A DNA stretch of 64,000 nucleotides, taken from contig JAGBDN010000020.1 in the NCBI GenBank assembly GCA_017937485.1, forward strand, positions 58,140-122,139. The letters are read 5' to 3'. The notes beneath the pieces are model-generated. The model made no database searches and had not been told where the DNA came from. It worked only from the letters and a program-made list of their open reading frames with translations. The DNA comes from Thermoguttaceae bacterium (GTDB lineage: Bacteria > Planctomycetota > Planctomycetia > Pirellulales > Thermoguttaceae). The position numbers and the translations under genes were made by a program. Below, one piece after another: positions 34,548-43,388 of this stretch (the stretch's first letter is position 1; each line of letters begins with the position of its first letter).

Positions 34548-35013
34548 AAAGCGCCTATCGAAAAAGAAAAGGAAAGAGGAAAAGGGGAGCGCGTTCGCTC
34601 CTAAGGAAATTATCGGACGCGGCGGCGTAAAGTTTAGAATAATCGTTAAAATTTCGCTATTTTATCTTGGGGGCGGATTTTTTTCCGCGAAAACAAACGC
34701 GACGTGAAAGAATAGAAGAAAAAGCGCAGAGAGGCCGCGTCGAACGTTGTGCGAATAAAAAGAAACGCGCAAAACGCGTCGCGTCGGTAGGGGAATAACG
34801 CGACGCGCGGCGAACGACGCGGCGTTTTAACGCCGACAGCGGGGACTGCCGACGTTAAAAGGGGGCCGAAAAAAGTAAAACGCAACCGCGGAGCGACGCG
34901 CTTTACTCGAACGAATCTAACCGGCGAACCTCGTTGAAAAAAGGAAAACTAACGAAACGCCGACGTTTTATCGCGCGTCGGTTCTCGCCGCCCGCGCTTC
35001 GATTCGCGTTAAA
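34548..35013. other. Intergenic region with a long hairpin
   Basis: About 465 bases between two minus-strand genes. It contains a long imperfect hairpin at 34825-34860 (13 of 15 pairs) and an AT-rich block at 34640-34690. No convincing open frame. A non-coding RNA is possible but not shown. Confidence 0.4.
34825..34860. other. Long imperfect hairpin
   Basis: TTTTAACGCCGACAG (34825-34839) pairs with CTGCCGACGTTAAAA (34846-34860) at 13 of 15 positions around a CGGGGA loop. It lacks a following T tract on either strand, so a plain terminator is not the best reading. Confidence 0.5.
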
Positions 35014-35322
35014 TCATTGGACTCCCGGGTAAGCCGCCGCGGGATAGGAAGCCGAGGCGCCGCGAGCGGAACCGCACGGGTCGCACGGCGAGCAAGCGTT
35101 CGGCGCGCAGGGATCGCAAACGGAGTTGACGCCGTTCGTTTGCATCATCACGACTTCGTCGTAAGCGATCGGGGAGGATTCGGCGGCGGAGGTTTCCGCG
35201 ATCGCGCTCGTGGGGACGCGGGAGCCGTTCTTGGTGAAACAACTGCCGAATCCGCTTTTGCAACCGACCAAAGCGGTAGTCGCGGCAAGAATCAGGAGGG
35301 AAACGATCAGGGACTTTTTCAT
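35014..35322 (-). CDS. Small Cys-rich lipoprotein
   Basis: A 102-residue protein with a signal sequence ending in the lipobox LVGC (MKKSLIVSLLILAATTALVGC), so it is lipid-anchored after cleavage at Cys20. The mature chain has a Cys-rich part near the end (CDPCAPNACSPCDPCG), which might bind metal or form disulfides in the periplasm, and ends in a Ala/Tyr/Pro stretch. No known family. It is a single-gene unit, with its 5' side facing the divergent acidic-repeat protein. Confidence 0.75.
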   Translation of the reverse strand: MKKSLIVSLLILAATTALVGCKSGFGSCFTKNGSRVPTSAIAETSAAESSPIAYDEVVMMQTNGVNSVCDPCAPNACSPCDPCGSARGASASYPAAAYPGVQ

Positions 35323-35814
35323 ATTGCGCTCGCTTAAACGACCATTTGTCCGAAGGGTTGAAATTGCGCCGAAAATAAACGAAATCGGCGTTAAAAGAGG
35401 CGAAAACGCTCGACCTCTAGTTCCGCCTACGTTGGCGCGCGATATTTATTAGGATACTCCCAACTTCCGGTTTTGGCAAATTGTTTTTTATCCTTTTTTC
35501 TTTGTTTCTCCTGGATATTTGCGGCTTTTCTCGTTTTCTTCCATACAATCGGCGTCCTTTGTCGCGCGTCGACGACGGACTTTGGTAAAAAAGTTTTAGT
35601 CGCGATAATCGTTAAAAACGTTAAAAGCTCCGTTGTTTTTTTATTTTTTTAGAGCCGCAACCTTTCTCTGTTTTATTTAATTTGACAGGTAGCCGTTCTT
35701 GATAATGATAACGGCCCTTTGGGAAAGACGACGCGTCGCGATAGAGCCGTTAAAGAATAATGGTTAAATGGAGTTTTGCGGCTTTACGCCCGTCGCGTCG
35801 AGAAGGAAAAGAAA
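35323..35814. other. AT-rich divergent intergenic region
   Basis: About 490 bases between the lipoprotein (minus) and the acidic-repeat hydrolase (plus). It has a TTGACA at 35682-35687 and the AT-rich sequence gataatgataac at 35701-35712, but no -10 at ideal spacing. T-rich tracts lie at 35480-35515 and 35635-35650. No gene was seen. Confidence 0.4.
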
Positions 35815-38613
35815 ATGCATCGGTTTAATGTAGCGACGTTTGTGAATCTGTTGATCGTCGGTTTGGCGGCGACGACGATTTCGCTCTTTGTTTTTGGTTT
35901 GCCGAAAGAGAACGCGAACGTCCGAACGAACGCGCCGTCGGATAACGCCGTCGCGAACGTTGGGGACGCGACGGGAGAGACGATCGAGGAAACTTCGATT
36001 CGCGAGTCGGACGCCGCGTTAACGGAAGGAGCCGTCGATTCGCTTTTCGCGGAGGAAGCGGTTGAGGTTGAGACGGAAAACGACGCCGACGCGGTTGAAA
36101 CGGACGCCGTCGACGCGCTTTTCGCGGAAGAAGCGGTTGAGGAAGCGGAAATCGACGATCTTAATTCGCTCTTTGCGGAAGACGCGATCGAAGAAACCGA
36201 AGAAATCGCTGTCGACTCGGAAGCGGTCGCGGTTGAGGAAGCGGAAGAAGTCGCGGCGGACGCGGACGGCGAAGCCGTCGCGGAACCGCTCGCGGTTGAA
36301 GAAACGGAGGAAGTCGCGGCGGACGTCGAGGTTGTCGACCTTGATTCGCTTTTCGCGGAAGACGCGATTGATGAAACGGGGGAAGTCGCGGCGGACTCGG
36401 AAGCGGTCGCGGTTGAAGAAGCGGAAGAAGTCGCGTCGGACGTGGAGGTTGTCGACCTTGATTCGCTCTTTGCTGAAGACGCGATTGAAGAAACCGAGAA
36501 AGCCGCTGTTGACTCGGAAGCGGTCGCGGTTGAGGAAGCGGAAGAAGTCGCGATTGAAGCGGAAGCGGTTTCGGTTGAAGAAACCGACGAAGTTGCGATT
36601 GAAACGGACGTCGCCGACGTTGAATCGGAGGTTGTCGACCTTGATTCGCTTTTCGCTGAAGACGCGATTGAAGAAGCGGCGGACGCGGAAGCGATTGCGG
36701 TTGAAGAGCCCGAGGAAGTCGCGGCGGACGCGGAAACGGTCGCGGTTGAAGAGAACGCGGAAGTCGCTGTTGACCCGGAAGCGGTCGCGGTTGAAGAAAC
36801 GGAAGAAGTCGCGGCGGACGTGGAGGTTGTCGACCTTGATTCGCTTTTCGCTGAAGACGCGATTGAAGAAGCGGCGGCCGCGGAAGCGATTGCGGTTGAA
36901 GAAACCGAGGAAGTCGCGGCGGAACCGGAAACGGTCGCGGTTGAAGAAACCGAGGAAGTTGCGACGGACTCGGAAGCGGTCGCGGTTGAGGAAACGGGCG
37001 AAGTCGCGGCGGAACCGGAAGCGGTCGTTGTTGAGGAAACGGACGAGGCCGCGGCGGAATCCGACGTCGAAGCGATCGATCTTGATTCGCTTTTTGTCGA
37101 CGACGCGATTGACGCCGACGAAGAAGTCGCGGTTGAGAATAACTCGGTGGAAGTTGCCGACGTTGATTCGCTTTTTGCGGACGAAGCGATTGAGACGGAC
37201 GCCGCCGTCGCGGAAGAAACGGTTGAATCGGACGCCGCCGTCGCGGAAGAAGCGGTTGAATCGAACGCCGCCGTCGCGGAAGAAACGGTTGAATCGGACG
37301 CCGCCGTCGCGGAAGAAACGGTTGAATCGGACGCCGTCGTCGCGGAAGAAGCGGTTGAATCGAACGCCGTCGTCGCGGAAGAAGCGGTTGAATCGGACGC
37401 CGTCGTCGCGGAAGAAGCGGTTGAATCGGACGCCGCCGTCGCGGAAGAAACGGTTGAATCGAACGCCGTCGTCGCGGAGGAAGCGGTTGAATCGGACGCC
37501 GTCGTCGCGGAAGAAACGGTTGAATCGGACGCCGCCGTCGCGGAGGAAGCGGTTGAAACCGCGGTCGTCGCCGACGAAATCGCGAAAGTGGAAAATCTCG
37601 CCGAGGCGCAAGCGGTCGAACCGGAAGCGATCGCCGTTTCTAACGCGCCGCAAACGGTCGAGCCGGAAACCGCCGTCGCGCCGATTCGCGAAAACGAACT
37701 TTGGGTTCTCGGACAAGCCGGGAACGGTTTTTACCTGTATCGCTTGGAAGGCGGCGCTTGGGTCGCGAAGGACGTCGCCGATTTTTACGCGGACGCCGCG
37801 GAGTTCGCGACCGTCGTTTACGCGCACGGGTATCAAACCGATATGACCGACGCGACGCGCGACGCCGCCGCTTTTAAAACGGTTCTCGCCGCCGCTCGTC
37901 AAAACGTCGGGGCCGATCGCGCCTTCCGACTCGTCGTTTGGAAATGGAACTCCGAACGCGACGCGGCGCGCATTCGAATCGACGCGCAGTCGAAAGCCTC
38001 GCTCGCCGATTGGAGCGGAAAAGCGCTCGGACGCTTCCTCGGCGGTCTCGACGCGAACGCCGATTTCGCGCTCGTCGGGTTCAGTTTTGGCGCCCGCGTC
38101 GTCGGTTCCGCGTTGGAAACGCTCGCGCAAAACGGCGCGCAAGCGGCCGCGCTCGACGTCGAGTTCGACGAAAACGACGAGTTCGCGTTCGCCGTTTCCG
38201 GACAAGCGAACGTCGAAGAAAACGCTTCCCAAACGAACGCCGTTTCGGCCGCCGTCGCCGAGCCGTATTTGAGCGAAGCGAACGAAGGACGCAAAATCGC
38301 GTTGATTCTCGTCGCCGCCGCTTGCGACCTCGGCTCCTTTGAAGCGCGCGGCGTTTACGGTCGCGGCGCGACGCTGCCGACCGACGTCTTGAACGTTTAC
38401 AACCCGAACGACTTCGCGTTGCGATATTATCGACACGTCTCCGAAACGCGCTCCGACGCGCAAGGCGTCGCGCCGCTTCGCTCCGGAGTCTTCCCGAACG
38501 CCGTCGGGAAAACGTTCAATATCAATTCGAATCCGGCGCTCGGCAAACGACACGCGTTCGTCGACGCTATCGGAACCGTTCCGACGCAAACGATCGGCGC
38601 GCTGGCGTTCTAG
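35815..38613 (+). CDS. Large acidic-repeat protein with C-terminal alpha/beta hydrolase domain
   Basis: A 932-residue protein. An N-terminal membrane anchor (FVNLLIVGLAATTISLFVFGL) precedes about 580 residues of Glu/Ala/Val/Asp repeats. One repeat type, LDSLFAEDAIEE and variants, appears nine times; another is an 11-residue unit ESDAVVAEEAV in 11 copies. The last 300 residues form a hydrolase-like domain: TVVYAHGYQTDM (His and oxyanion region), and GFSFGAR with the likely nucleophile Ser757. It ends in a region with VYNPNDFALRYY. ATG at 35815 follows AGAAGGAAAA. The acidic stalk may hold the enzyme away from the membrane or bind cations. Substrate unknown. Confidence 0.75.
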   Translation: MHRFNVATFVNLLIVGLAATTISLFVFGLPKENANVRTNAPSDNAVANVGDATGETIEETSIRESDAALTEGAVDSLFAEEAVEVETENDADAVETDAVDALFAEEAVEEAEIDDLNSLFAEDAIEETEEIAVDSEAVAVEEAEEVAADADGEAVAEPLAVEETEEVAADVEVVDLDSLFAEDAIDETGEVAADSEAVAVEEAEEVASDVEVVDLDSLFAEDAIEETEKAAVDSEAVAVEEAEEVAIEAEAVSVEETDEVAIETDVADVESEVVDLDSLFAEDAIEEAADAEAIAVEEPEEVAADAETVAVEENAEVAVDPEAVAVEETEEVAADVEVVDLDSLFAEDAIEEAAAAEAIAVEETEEVAAEPETVAVEETEEVATDSEAVAVEETGEVAAEPEAVVVEETDEAAAESDVEAIDLDSLFVDDAIDADEEVAVENNSVEVADVDSLFADEAIETDAAVAEETVESDAAVAEEAVESNAAVAEETVESDAAVAEETVESDAVVAEEAVESNAVVAEEAVESDAVVAEEAVESDAAVAEETVESNAVVAEEAVESDAVVAEETVESDAAVAEEAVETAVVADEIAKVENLAEAQAVEPEAIAVSNAPQTVEPETAVAPIRENELWVLGQAGNGFYLYRLEGGAWVAKDVADFYADAAEFATVVYAHGYQTDMTDATRDAAAFKTVLAAARQNVGADRAFRLVVWKWNSERDAARIRIDAQSKASLADWSGKALGRFLGGLDANADFALVGFSFGARVVGSALETLAQNGAQAAALDVEFDENDEFAFAVSGQANVEENASQTNAVSAAVAEPYLSEANEGRKIALILVAAACDLGSFEARGVYGRGATLPTDVLNVYNPNDFALRYYRHVSETRSDAQGVAPLRSGVFPNAVGKTFNINSNPALGKRHAFVDAIGTVPTQTIGALAF
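36013..37191 (+). repeat. Imperfect long repeats coding for LDSLFAEDAIEE and AVAVEETEEVA units
   Basis: Nine copies of a (V/L)D(S/A)LFAE(D/E)A motif, separated by variable numbers of valine/glutamate-rich units such as SEAVAVEEAEEVA. Copies differ by several bases, so the array is not freshly amplified. The motif's one-per-block layout suggests a short helical peptide on a disordered acidic chain. Confidence 0.85.
37192..37554 (+). repeat. 33-bp tandem repeat, 11 copies
   Basis: Exactly 363 bases made of eleven 33-base units, each encoding E-S/T-D/N-A-A/V-V-A-E-E-T/A-V. Copies are nearly identical and differ mainly at three codons, which points to recent amplification and possible copy-number change between strains. 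Confidence 0.92.
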
Positions 38614-38632
38614 TCGCCGAGTAAAAATAAAA

Positions 38633-38704
38633 GCCCGCCGATCTCGCTAAAAGGACGGCGGGCCCGAGATAAAAAACGACGCTCTTTCGGGCGTCGTTTT
38701 CGTT
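38633..38704 (+). terminator. Two tandem hairpins, terminator of the acidic-repeat gene
   Basis: First hairpin: gcccgccg (38633-38640) with cggcgggc (38656-38663). Second: AAAACGACGC (38673-38682) with GCGTCGTTTT (38691-38700) around tctttcgg, followed by CGTTTT. The second is a good intrinsic terminator. Confidence 0.85.
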
Positions 38705-38798
38705 TTCTTGCGGGCGAGCGCGGCGGAACGCGGAAAAGAGAGGGAAAGGTCGCGAACGACGGCGGATTTTGGAAGCGCGTCCCGGTTTCGCAAAACGA

Positions 38799-38814
38799 CG
38801 TTTCACGTGAAACA
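38799..38814. promoter_or_regulatory. parS: parS site 2 (ParB-binding palindrome)
   Basis: CGTTTCACGTGAAACA, identical over 16 bases to the copy at 33111 and one base from the classic parS. It lies between two convergent genes, so it is not a gene operator, which supports a chromosome-segregation role. Confidence 0.88.
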
Positions 38815-38852
38815 TCGTCGGGGAAACGCGGAAAACCGTCCGTCCGGCGCCG

Positions 38853-40148
38853 TCAAAGGGAAGCGCAAAGAAGCGCGAAACTGGTCGCGTTCAAGGCGAC
38901 GTGCATTCCGACGACCGTCGCGTAACGGCGAATGCGCCAATAAACGACGCCCTCGGCGAGCGCGAAAAGAAAAATCGGAAGCGGGTCGACGATCGCGTTT
39001 GGGAAAAGGGAACGAAGGCCCGCGTTCGCGCCGAAAATAATCGGCGCGATAAACGCGAACGCGGCGGCGCCCCGATAAAAGTCGAGCGCGAAACGACAAA
39101 GCGACGCGAAACAAAGACCGGCTTTGTAAGTGAATTCGGGCCCGAGACCGACGTCGCCGGTCGTCGCGCCCGCCGAACGACGGAGGAAAAAAAGACCGAC
39201 CGCGAGCGTCGCGACGTTGGCGAGTCCGGCGGCGAGCATCGTGCGGAAGAGGCGGTTCAGCGTTTCCGGGTCGCGGGCCTCTTCGGGCGTTTCCGGGGCG
39301 CCGGCGTGAATCAGGCCGAAAATGAACGCCGGGACGAGAATGGCGAACGCGGAACGGAGGTAAAAGGCGCGACGTTCCATCGGCGTCGTCGGGTCGGTCC
39401 AACGAAACTCGGTCGCGCTCGGAACGGCGGAAACGGCGGTTTGGGGCGCGTCGGCGACTTGCGCCGCGTCGGAGGTCTCGGCGTCGGGGACGACGTCGGA
39501 ACTTTTCGGTTCGGCGGGCGAATCCGACTCCGCGTCGGCGAAGGGGCGCCGCGACGTTCCGGGCGGGGGCAAGACCGCTTGAAGCGCGTAATTCTCGAAC
39601 GTTCCTTGGAGGAGAACGCGGAAGAGAAATTCCTCGGCGAACGGCGCGGCGATCACCGCGACGAAAAAACAAAGGAGAAGCGTTTCAAAGGCCCAAGGCG
39701 TCGAGCGGGAACGGATAAGGAGGCGAGCGAGCGGATGCTGCGTCGCGAGGTTCCTTTCTTGGGCGGTTTCGGCGGTTTCCGGCGCGTCGTCGGTCGGAGC
39801 GTCGGGCGCGGCGTCGGAGGCGTTCGGGGCGACGACTTCAACGCTCGCGAAGTCGGGGAACCAGCTTTTCGGAAGGATCGAAACCGCGTTGGCGGCGAAG
39901 AGCGGGAAGAGAATCGCGCCGCAAACAAAAACGCCGAACGCCGCGCCGACGCTCCAAGGAACGAGACGTTTCGGCGACTGCGCCGGGGACGCGTTTCGGA
40001 AAACGTCGCCGACAAGTCGACGCGAACAGAAAAGGAGCGCGAAGTATAAAATCGGCGCGGCGAGCCAAAGGGGCGAGGCGGAGGTCGACGCGTCGAAGGC
40101 GCCGAAAAGCGGAGCGAGACCGAAAAAAGACGGCGTTAAAAAATTCAT
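38853..40148 (-). CDS. CPBP-family intramembrane metalloprotease
   Basis: A 431-residue polytopic protein with about eight helices. It holds the conserved motifs of the CPBP/Abi (Rce1-like) family: EEFLFRVLLQG (motif 1, near residue 171), FIFGLIHAG (motif 2, His) and GMHVALNATS (motif 3, His and Asn). Between motifs 1 and 2 there is an 80-residue Ala/Pro/Asp/Ser loop absent in short members. The family includes CAAX proteases and bacteriocin-immunity proteins; the substrate cannot be told. A terminator of the upstream pgsA gene precedes it, so it has its own promoter. Confidence 0.88.
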   Translation of the reverse strand: MNFLTPSFFGLAPLFGAFDASTSASPLWLAAPILYFALLFCSRRLVGDVFRNASPAQSPKRLVPWSVGAAFGVFVCGAILFPLFAANAVSILPKSWFPDFASVEVVAPNASDAAPDAPTDDAPETAETAQERNLATQHPLARLLIRSRSTPWAFETLLLCFFVAVIAAPFAEEFLFRVLLQGTFENYALQAVLPPPGTSRRPFADAESDSPAEPKSSDVVPDAETSDAAQVADAPQTAVSAVPSATEFRWTDPTTPMERRAFYLRSAFAILVPAFIFGLIHAGAPETPEEARDPETLNRLFRTMLAAGLANVATLAVGLFFLRRSAGATTGDVGLGPEFTYKAGLCFASLCRFALDFYRGAAAFAFIAPIIFGANAGLRSLFPNAIVDPLPIFLFALAEGVVYWRIRRYATVVGMHVALNATSFALLCASL

Positions 40149-40171
40149 CGGGAAAACGCGGAGAAAAAAAG

Positions 40172-40203
40172 GAAAAAAAAGAACCCGATCGATTTCGGGT
40201 TCG
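40172..40203 (-). terminator. Intrinsic terminator of pgsA
   Basis: GAACCCGA (40181-40188) pairs with TCGGGTTC (40195-40202). On the minus strand the hairpin is followed by eight T (the A run at 40173-40180). It lies 64 bases past the pgsA stop. Confidence 0.85.
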
Positions 40204-40266
40204 GCGCGAAACGAGAAAGAGCGGCGGGCGATAAAATCAAGCGTCGCTCTCGACCGATTCGTCGGT

Positions 40267-40950
40267 TTAACGGGCGTCGGACGGCGCGTCGGCTTGGGGC
40301 GCTTCGATCGGCTTCATCGCGGCTTTAACGTAAATCCAACCGGAGTACAGCGTCAAATAAACGACCGCGTAAAGCAAAACGACGAACGCCGCCGACAACG
40401 CGACCGGAATCGCCTCTTCGCCGCCGCGTTCCAAAATAATTAAATAAACGAAGCCGAGCGGGAGCGCGATACATTGAAGCGTCGTCTTCCACTTGCCAAC
40501 CCATTTCGCGGAAAAGTCGCCGCCCTTCGCTTCGACCATCGAGCGGAGCGCCGTAACGAACATTTCGCGGAAAACGATCGCGACGACCATCCAAGTCGCC
40601 AAGCCGAGCGGAATCTTCGCGAGCGGACAACCGCAAGCGTCCGGATTCGCGAAGAGGCGAACGTCGTGCAGCTCCGGGATCGCCGCGAAGTAAATGAACG
40701 TCCCGCAAACGAGGAGCTTGTCGGCGAACGGGTCCATAATGCGACCGAACTGCGTTTTTTGGTTGAAGCGGCGCGCCCACCAACCGTCGACAAAGTCGGT
40801 CAGCGCGGCGATAACGAACAGAACGAGCGCGGTCGTATAAAACTTAAATGGAATCAGCGCGAACATAATCAGCGCGAGAACGATTCGCGCCAGTGTCAAA
40901 ACGTTCGGGACGTTCCAAACGTCGTTCGAGCGGTCTTTTTCGTCGGTCAT
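40267..40950 (-). CDS. pgsA: CDP-diacylglycerol-glycerol-3-phosphate 3-phosphatidyltransferase
   Basis: Membrane enzyme that makes phosphatidylglycerol phosphate. The 227-residue protein has about five helices and the CDP-alcohol phosphotransferase motif complete: D55-G56, A59-R60, G69, D73 and D77 in VDGWWARRFNQKTQFG then RIMDPFADK. A Cys/Pro-containing loop (NPDACGCPLAK) is inserted in the middle. The C terminus is an Ala/Pro tail. It lies downstream of the dehydrogenase gene by 74 bases on the same strand, so the two may be co-transcribed, with the terminator at 40172 closing the unit. Confidence 0.94.
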   Translation of the reverse strand: MTDEKDRSNDVWNVPNVLTLARIVLALIMFALIPFKFYTTALVLFVIAALTDFVDGWWARRFNQKTQFGRIMDPFADKLLVCGTFIYFAAIPELHDVRLFANPDACGCPLAKIPLGLATWMVVAIVFREMFVTALRSMVEAKGGDFSAKWVGKWKTTLQCIALPLGFVYLIILERGGEEAIPVALSAAFVVLLYAVVYLTLYSGWIYVKAAMKPIEAPQADAPSDAR

Positions 40951-41024
40951 TGGAATGCCTTTCGGAAAAGAGGGAAGTCGGAGTTAAGGAAGGGAAAGCG
41001 GTTGCGTCGGAAAGCGCGAGGACG

Positions 41025-41939
41025 TCAACGCGTCGCGTCGGCGAACGCGTCGACGTTCGAAAGGATCGCCAGCGCTTTAATCAGCGCCTGCGTGCCGTAT
41101 CGTCCGCCGCCTTGCGCGATCAACGCCAAGTAAAGTTGGCGGGCCAAGGCGACCCCGGGAAGCGCGAGGCGGAGGCGCTCCGCGTCGTCGAGCGCGATTC
41201 CCAAGTCTTTGACAAAGTGTTCGACGTAAAAACCGGGCGCGAAATTTCCTTGCAAAATTCGCGGCGCCAAATTCGACAGCGACCAACTTCCCGCCGCTCC
41301 GGACGAAACCGACGCGAGAACGGCGTCGAGATCGAGTCCGGCGCGGTAAGCGTAAAGGAGGGCTTCGCAGACGCCGATCATATTCCCGGCGATGAGGATT
41401 TGGTTCGTCGTCTTCGTTCGCTGACCCGCGCCGGGCCCGCCTTGACGGCGAACGTTCGTCCCGAGGCAAGCGAAAATCGGCGACAACCGCTCGAACGCCG
41501 CGTCGGAGCCGCCGACCATAATCGAGAGCGTTCCGTTTTTCGCCCCGACGTCGCCGCCGGAAACGGGAGCGTCGAGCGCGTCGAACCCGGCGCGAGCCGC
41601 CGCGTCGGCGATTTCGACCGCGAGTTCCGGCGAGCTGGTCGTCATATCGACGAAGATTTTGCCGTCCGCGTCGCCGGTCGACCAAGCGCTAAGGACGCAG
41701 TCGGCGCCGAAGAAAATTTCGCGAACGTCGCGCGGATACCCGACGATCGAGAAAACGACGTCGCTTTGTTCGGCGACCGCTCGCGGAGAGTCGGCCCAAA
41801 CGGCGCCGGCGGCGAGAAGCGGTTCCGCTTTCGAACGGGTTCGCGTAAAGACGGCGACTTCGTATCCCGCCGCCAACAACCGCGACGCGCAGGCGCCGCC
41901 CATCACTCCGGTTCCAATCCAGCCGATTTTCGGTTTCAT
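41025..41939 (-). CDS. NAD(P)-dependent 3-hydroxyisobutyrate dehydrogenase family oxidoreductase
   Basis: Beta-hydroxyacid dehydrogenase, 304 residues. The Rossmann motif [11 protein letters not shown] (G9, G11, G14) opens the protein. [19 protein letters not shown] is the family substrate-binding signature, and the catalytic Lys lies in [16 protein letters not shown]. Length and motifs fit tartronate semialdehyde reductase, 3-hydroxyisobutyrate dehydrogenase or glyoxylate reductase; which one is not clear. No glycerate or valine pathway gene is adjacent. Confidence 0.9.
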   Translation of the reverse strand: MKPKIGWIGTGVMGGACASRLLAAGYEVAVFTRTRSKAEPLLAAGAVWADSPRAVAEQSDVVFSIVGYPRDVREIFFGADCVLSAWSTGDADGKIFVDMTTSSPELAVEIADAAARAGFDALDAPVSGGDVGAKNGTLSIMVGGSDAAFERLSPIFACLGTNVRRQGGPGAGQRTKTTNQILIAGNMIGVCEALLYAYRAGLDLDAVLASVSSGAAGSWSLSNLAPRILQGNFAPGFYVEHFVKDLGIALDDAERLRLALPGVALARQLYLALIAQGGGRYGTQALIKALAILSNVDAFADATR

Positions 41940-42218
41940 TTCGTTTCGCTTTCGTCAAAGGGGAAAGAGCGGAAAACGCGGCGAGTCGGCGACCCGCGAC
42001 GACGCTTCGCTTTCATTGTAACGAATTTTGGCGCGACGGCAAGAAGCCGTGCGGGAACGACGCGAAAAGAACCGCTTTTTTTAAGACGCGGCGAAAAAAA
42101 AACGGCGAGAAGCGAAAAGTCGCCGAGGGAAAAATGCGTTCGGAGAAAACGTCGACGACGGGACGTTGGACGCGCGGTCGCCAAGAGCCGGAAACGTCGG
42201 CGCGAAACGACAAGAAAC
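41940..42218. other. Intergenic region between the dehydrogenase and tRNA genes
   Basis: About 280 bases without a gene, upstream of the dehydrogenase and downstream of the tRNA terminator. Arg-rich shadow frames cross it but none has a start site. It presumably carries the dehydrogenase promoter. Confidence 0.3.
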
Positions 42219-42253
42219 AAAAAAACTCCGAAACCTTGCGATTCCGGAGTTTA
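42219..42253 (-). terminator. Terminator of tRNA-Leu copy 1
   Basis: On the minus strand AACTCCG...CGGAGTT forms a hairpin followed by T residues, immediately after the tRNA 3' end. The same structure follows copy 2. Confidence 0.82.
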
Positions 42254-42254
42254 G

Positions 42255-42339
<85 letters not shown>

Positions 42340-42353
42340 GTGTTACATCAATT

Positions 42354-42381
42354 ATTTTAACCGATTTGCGACGTTTGACAA
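42354..42381 (-). promoter_or_regulatory. Promoter of tRNA-Leu copy 1
   Basis: On the minus strand TTGTCA (42376-42381), 16 bases, TAAAAT (42354-42359), ending 15 bases before the tRNA 5' end. This supports TAAAAT as a working -10 in this genome. Confidence 0.65.
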
Positions 42382-42521
42382 GCGCCTTTTTCGGATTTTT
42401 CGTTAAAAAGTGAAAATTTTTGAAAAACGACGGTTTAACGCGGTAAAATAAAGAGTTAAGCGAAGATAAGAAAAGAACGCAAAGAAGAACGACGCGGCAA
42501 GTCGACGAGAGCGACAAGAAA

Positions 42522-42556
42522 TAAAAAAGCTCCGAAACCTTGCGATTCCGGAGCTT
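42522..42556 (-). terminator. Terminator of tRNA-Leu copy 2
   Basis: AGCTCCG and CGGAGCT pair around a 14-base loop and are followed on the minus strand by six T. It differs from the copy 1 terminator by one compensated base pair (A-T to G-C). Confidence 0.85.
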
Positions 42557-42558
42557 AG

Positions 42559-42643
<85 letters not shown>

Positions 42644-42725
42644 GTTACGTGTTATATCTTAGCGCTTTTTTTCGTTTTGTGAAGGGGCTTTTTCGGAATT
42701 TTTTCCGAAATTTTTCTTTTTTCGC

Positions 42726-43388
42726 TCATTCGGCGCCGAGATCGAACTTTAGCGCGTCAAACGCTCGATAAAACGACTGCCGCGACGCGTGAATATGCTC
42801 CGCTTCGTTTAAAAAACGCAACGTCGGTTTGCGCGGAATCCGGAATTGGCGAAACGTCGCGACCGCGTCGCTTAAATCGTCGCCGTAAACGGAGAGAAGT
42901 TTGTGTTCGTCGAATTGGATTTCAAGCGGTTGTTCCGCGTCCAGCACGGCGACCCCGAGGCAACCGTCGTTGAGCAAAACGTCTTCGTAATCGCAAAAAA
43001 CGCTCTTCAAAACCGGCGCGTCGACGCCTTCGCGAGTCGAGGAATCGCGCGTTCCGTTTTGCCGATGGCTCGACTCGACGACGACGTCGACCGTCGTTCC
43101 GACGCCGTCGAAAAGCGCCAAAAAAACGTCGAAAAGTTTTTCGCGGGAGACCGCCGCGATCGCGACCGGGACGCCGGCGCCGCTCTCCGGGTCGACGTAA
43201 CGGTCGAAACGCCAACCTTCTTCGGGGATTATCGCCAAGTCGAAGGAAGGCCGAATCGCTTCGGTTAAACGGAACGGGCCGTATTGCGCGACGGCGAGGT
43301 GCGCTTCGAGGCGTTCGCGGTCGAAGCGGCGAAATCTTTCCGATTTCTCCCGTTGGGGAAGCTGCGTCGTTCGATTGAAAATTTGCAT
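42726..43388 (-). CDS. Hypothetical cytoplasmic protein
   Basis: A 220-residue protein starting MQIFNRTTQLPQREKSERF. It has no signal peptide or membrane helix. It is mixed alpha/beta, with segments FDLAIIPEEGWRFDRYV, AAVSREKLFDVFLALF, TTVDVVVESSH, VFCDYEDVLLNDGCLGVAVL and EIQFDEHKLLSVYG. The pattern is that of a conserved planctomycete hypothetical protein, but I cannot name a family. ATG at 43388 is preferred; the frame stays open to 43559, where the sequence is Arg/Lys-rich and less protein-like. Divergent from the small lipoprotein gene. Confidence 0.68.
   Translation of the reverse strand: MQIFNRTTQLPQREKSERFRRFDRERLEAHLAVAQYGPFRLTEAIRPSFDLAIIPEEGWRFDRYVDPESGAGVPVAIAAVSREKLFDVFLALFDGVGTTVDVVVESSHRQNGTRDSSTREGVDAPVLKSVFCDYEDVLLNDGCLGVAVLDAEQPLEIQFDEHKLLSVYGDDLSDAVATFRQFRIPRKPTLRFLNEAEHIHASRQSFYRAFDALKFDLGAE

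Noticed and set aside
34646..34885. A 79-codon minus-strand frame between the pseudokinase and the lipoprotein
   Set aside because: No ribosome site, no domain, Phe/Arg-rich composition; it also crosses the long hairpin.
35682..35712. A TTGACA-based promoter for the acidic-repeat gene
   Set aside because: The best -10-like sequences lie 13 or 19 bases downstream, so the pair is not convincing; noted only in the intergenic entry.
37192..37554. Evenly spaced 33-base repeats as a CRISPR array
   Set aside because: There are no unique spacers; units are contiguous, in frame and coding, and no cas gene is near.
36019..38589. Long open frames antisense to (856 codons) and overlapping (594 codons at 36062-37846) the acidic-repeat protein
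   Set aside because: They are repeat shadows: RDDGVRFNRFF-type and RKKRLNRTPSS-type products mirror the 33-base units. The sense frame has an anchor, hydrolase motifs and an SD.
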